Shown one piece after another: positions 62,323 through 64,000 of a stretch of 64,000 nt of DNA. A model generated the notes under the pieces. That model did no database searches. It was not told where the DNA came from and saw only the letters and a program-made list of their open reading frames with translations. The stretch is taken from NCBI GenBank assembly GCA_028673005.1, contig CM054113.1, positions 43,776,117 through 43,840,116 on the forward strand, in the 5' to 3' direction. The stretch comes from Tanypteryx hageni (lineage: Eukaryota > Arthropoda > Insecta > Odonata > Petaluridae). The translations under genes were made by a program, and so were the position numbers. Each line of letters begins with the position of its first letter. The first letter of the stretch is position 1.

Positions 62323-62864
62323 CAGGGTATTCGAGAAAGAGTGGACACATTTCAAATATTTTAGTGAGAAAATGAATAAAGCTATAAGAGTACGATTATT
62401 ACCACATGAAAGCGGAACTCTGAAAGTTTTACATACGCTAGATACTTATTCTACTGACAATTTCTAAACAACTTTTCCTGGAAGATGAATCGGAAGAGGC
62501 GGGCTCGTTGCATGGCCTACAAGATTGCCGGATTTAACGCCCATGAACTTCTTCCTCTGAAGGTACGTAAAGAACCAGGCACCGCACACGAGTCACTTCT
62601 TTACAAGTTTTGAAAGACCGTATCGTCCATGCTGTATAAGGAATCCCACCTGAAATGTGTGACAACGCTTTCCGGGCATTTGAATACCGTATGGACATTG
62701 CGCGAGTAATAAGGGGGCTCAAGTTGAAGTGTATTAAAATAAAAAAAGTGGAGAAAAAACTTTTCGAGTTTCTGTTTCATGAGATAAAATCCTTATTCTT
62801 GTAGCTTTATTATTTTTTTCAATAAAAATGTTTTAAATGTGTCCACTCTCTTTCGGACATACTG
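62323..62864 (+). mobile_element. Internally deleted mariner-type element, 542 bp
   Basis: The left end (62323) CAGGGTATTCGAGAAAGAGT and the right end, reverse-complemented, CAGTATGTCCGAAAGAGAGT match at 14 of 20 bases. Similarity continues as long inverted repeats of about 108 bp, to 62430 on the left and from about 62757 on the right. They share GTGGACACATTT, AATAAAGCTA and CATGAAA. TA precedes the left end (62321-62322). CA follows the right end, so the TA duplication is probably mutated. A transposase C-terminal relic lies between. TA target, CAGGGT ends and this transposase type indicate the IS630-Tc1-mariner superfamily. The missing N-terminal two thirds make it a deletion derivative. 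Confidence 0.86.
62492..62730 (+). pseudogene. Mariner-type transposase C-terminal relic
   Basis: One frame from 62492 reads GRGGLVAWPTRLPDLTPMN then FFL and a TGA (62558-62560) where related transposases have W. A shift near 62580 leads to RTRVTSLQVLKDRIVHAV, then a TAA (62637-62639), then IPPEMCDNAFRAFEYRMDIA. The 'PDLTPxD-FFLW' block carries the third catalytic acidic residue of DDD-type mariner transposases. Here the position reads N, so the residue is lost. Two stops, one frameshift and absence of the DNA-binding domain and first two catalytic residues show it is inactive. Confidence 0.85.
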
Positions 62865-64000
62865 CACATATACATAGATTACTGTATTTGTGTTTTTATT
62901 TCCATAGGCATGCATGTGTTAGAACACGCACGTATACTTGCATACATGCGTGGGCGCATTCGTCATATAAGCCCGACCACATAATCTCAGCCAACATTTC
63001 GAGTGCACACATTCGGGACTTCGATCCCACGAATTATTCCGTGGTTTTATTGAACATAAAATACAGCTCCGTCAAATGAGGAAGTAACGTAAACTCGCGA
63101 AAGAGACACAACTGCACAAAGAATAACACTATCACGACTCGCGAGGGTCACGTTCTTAAGCAGATAAAAATCCGCGGAGAGAGTTAACTCTCGATCTTAA
63201 GGCGGTCATTTGGAGTGATTTACTGCAAGTGTATCGGGCGAGATAAAGGATACGCCCACTCGTAATTTAGCGGTACATCACATTGTATGGCACGGCCTTA
63301 AAGCGTTGGCGATAAAAAAGAGGCTATATCAAATTTTCATCTTTTAGTGACTCCTCTTTCGCTCATTCTTCTTTTCCCAATGGTTCTCTTTCGCCTATGC
63401 CTTTCCACGCTTCCGCATCTCTAATTCCCCCTCGAGTGCCTCCACATTTCTATCTTCTAATAGCTGTTTTTCGTCTTTTCTTTCCTACTCCTCTTTTGTA
63501 AAAAAACAAATGGCTGTCGGGCTAATTATAGCCCTTAGCGTTGCTAAAGCGTTACGGGTGTTGAATCTTAGAGGAAACTCTAATTAGCTACTATTATAAA
63601 CGAGGAAAATGCTATTTATTAAAATATAGCAGCAATTTCAGACATTTTTATGGCATTGTCTCGGTTTAATACTTAATTTAAGTCAGCCTAAAAGACGCTA
63701 TAATAAAAATGTAAAAAATCAAATTTGAGCTCTTTCAAAAAAAATAGGCGCTTACATTTTCCGTTTCTGTCAAGCAGTGTAGGCGCTATCCGCAGAACCA
63801 AACTAGAGAGAAAATAATTTCAGCGTATGATCTTTCATTGAATTTCCTACCAACTCTTCCATCTCTTTTCATTTTATCATTTCTTTTTTATTACGGTCAT
63901 ACTTTGCAACAGTCTAAGATAAAGCACAATCTAATGTTTCAGTTACGAAATTATCACATTTTCAACCTTCTTATACTTTTTAATCAATCCGTCTGCTTTA
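62865..64000. other. Non-coding end of window
   Basis: No gene recognised. CpG-richer at 63070-63330, CT-rich at 63345-63500, then AT-rich to the end. Confidence 0.4.

Noticed and set aside
1..64000. CRISPR arrays, bacterial operons, phage or plasmid modules
   Set aside because: No regularly spaced direct repeats with unique spacers, no dense coding, and all recognisable elements are eukaryotic transposons.

Overview
The window looks like intergenic or intronic DNA from an arthropod, most probably an insect with a large, repeat-bearing genome. The evidence is indirect. Base composition is AT-rich with scattered CpG-richer patches. There are several long (TA)n arrays, and relics of hAT elements, a mariner-type element, non-LTR retrotransposons and tRNA-derived SINEs of the kinds common in insects. 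No codon bias, operon or ribosome-binding pattern suggests a bacterium or phage. I could not identify the species.

I found no host protein-coding exon I would defend. The longest open frames (about 100 to 197 codons) are low-complexity translations of purine/pyrimidine tracts, (TA)n dipeptide repeats, or sequences with no recognisable domain. The only convincing protein signals come from dead mobile elements: the C-terminal end of a LINE reverse-transcriptase ORF (26820-28290) and a broken mariner-type transposase (62492-62730).

Layout: 1-11300 is AT-rich and nearly featureless. A polypyrimidine tract occupies 11840-12570, followed by CpG-richer unique DNA to about 16500. From 18300 to 19430 there is another pyrimidine tract and a pair of inverted hammerhead-like motifs. 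From 23190 to 24760 there are two candidate dispersed repeats and a striking 28-bp-arm hairpin. A LINE relic split by a 796-bp hAT element with a perfect 8-bp target duplication lies at 26820-28335. Degenerate modular repeats lie at 30110-30930, and a SINE at 32776. Two hAT elements sit back to back at 37992-38693, next to a second hammerhead-like pair. A long purine tract that flips to pyrimidine lies at 45480-46150, and a fold-back element at 50405-50555. A third hAT group element (53790-54535) sits inside a pyrimidine tract. A second SINE and a further hAT copy lie at 57169-58180, a G-rich minisatellite and CpG-rich block at 60715-61290, and an internally deleted mariner-type element at 62323-62864.

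The most informative content is transposon archaeology. Several insertions can be read to the base from their target-site duplications, and the hAT-in-LINE case can be checked because the LINE reading frame resumes exactly across the duplication. I found no undescribed multi-gene system. The best candidates for something less ordinary are the tandem hAT pair sharing one target duplication, the inverted hammerhead-like pairs, and the near-perfect hairpin at 24678-24753.
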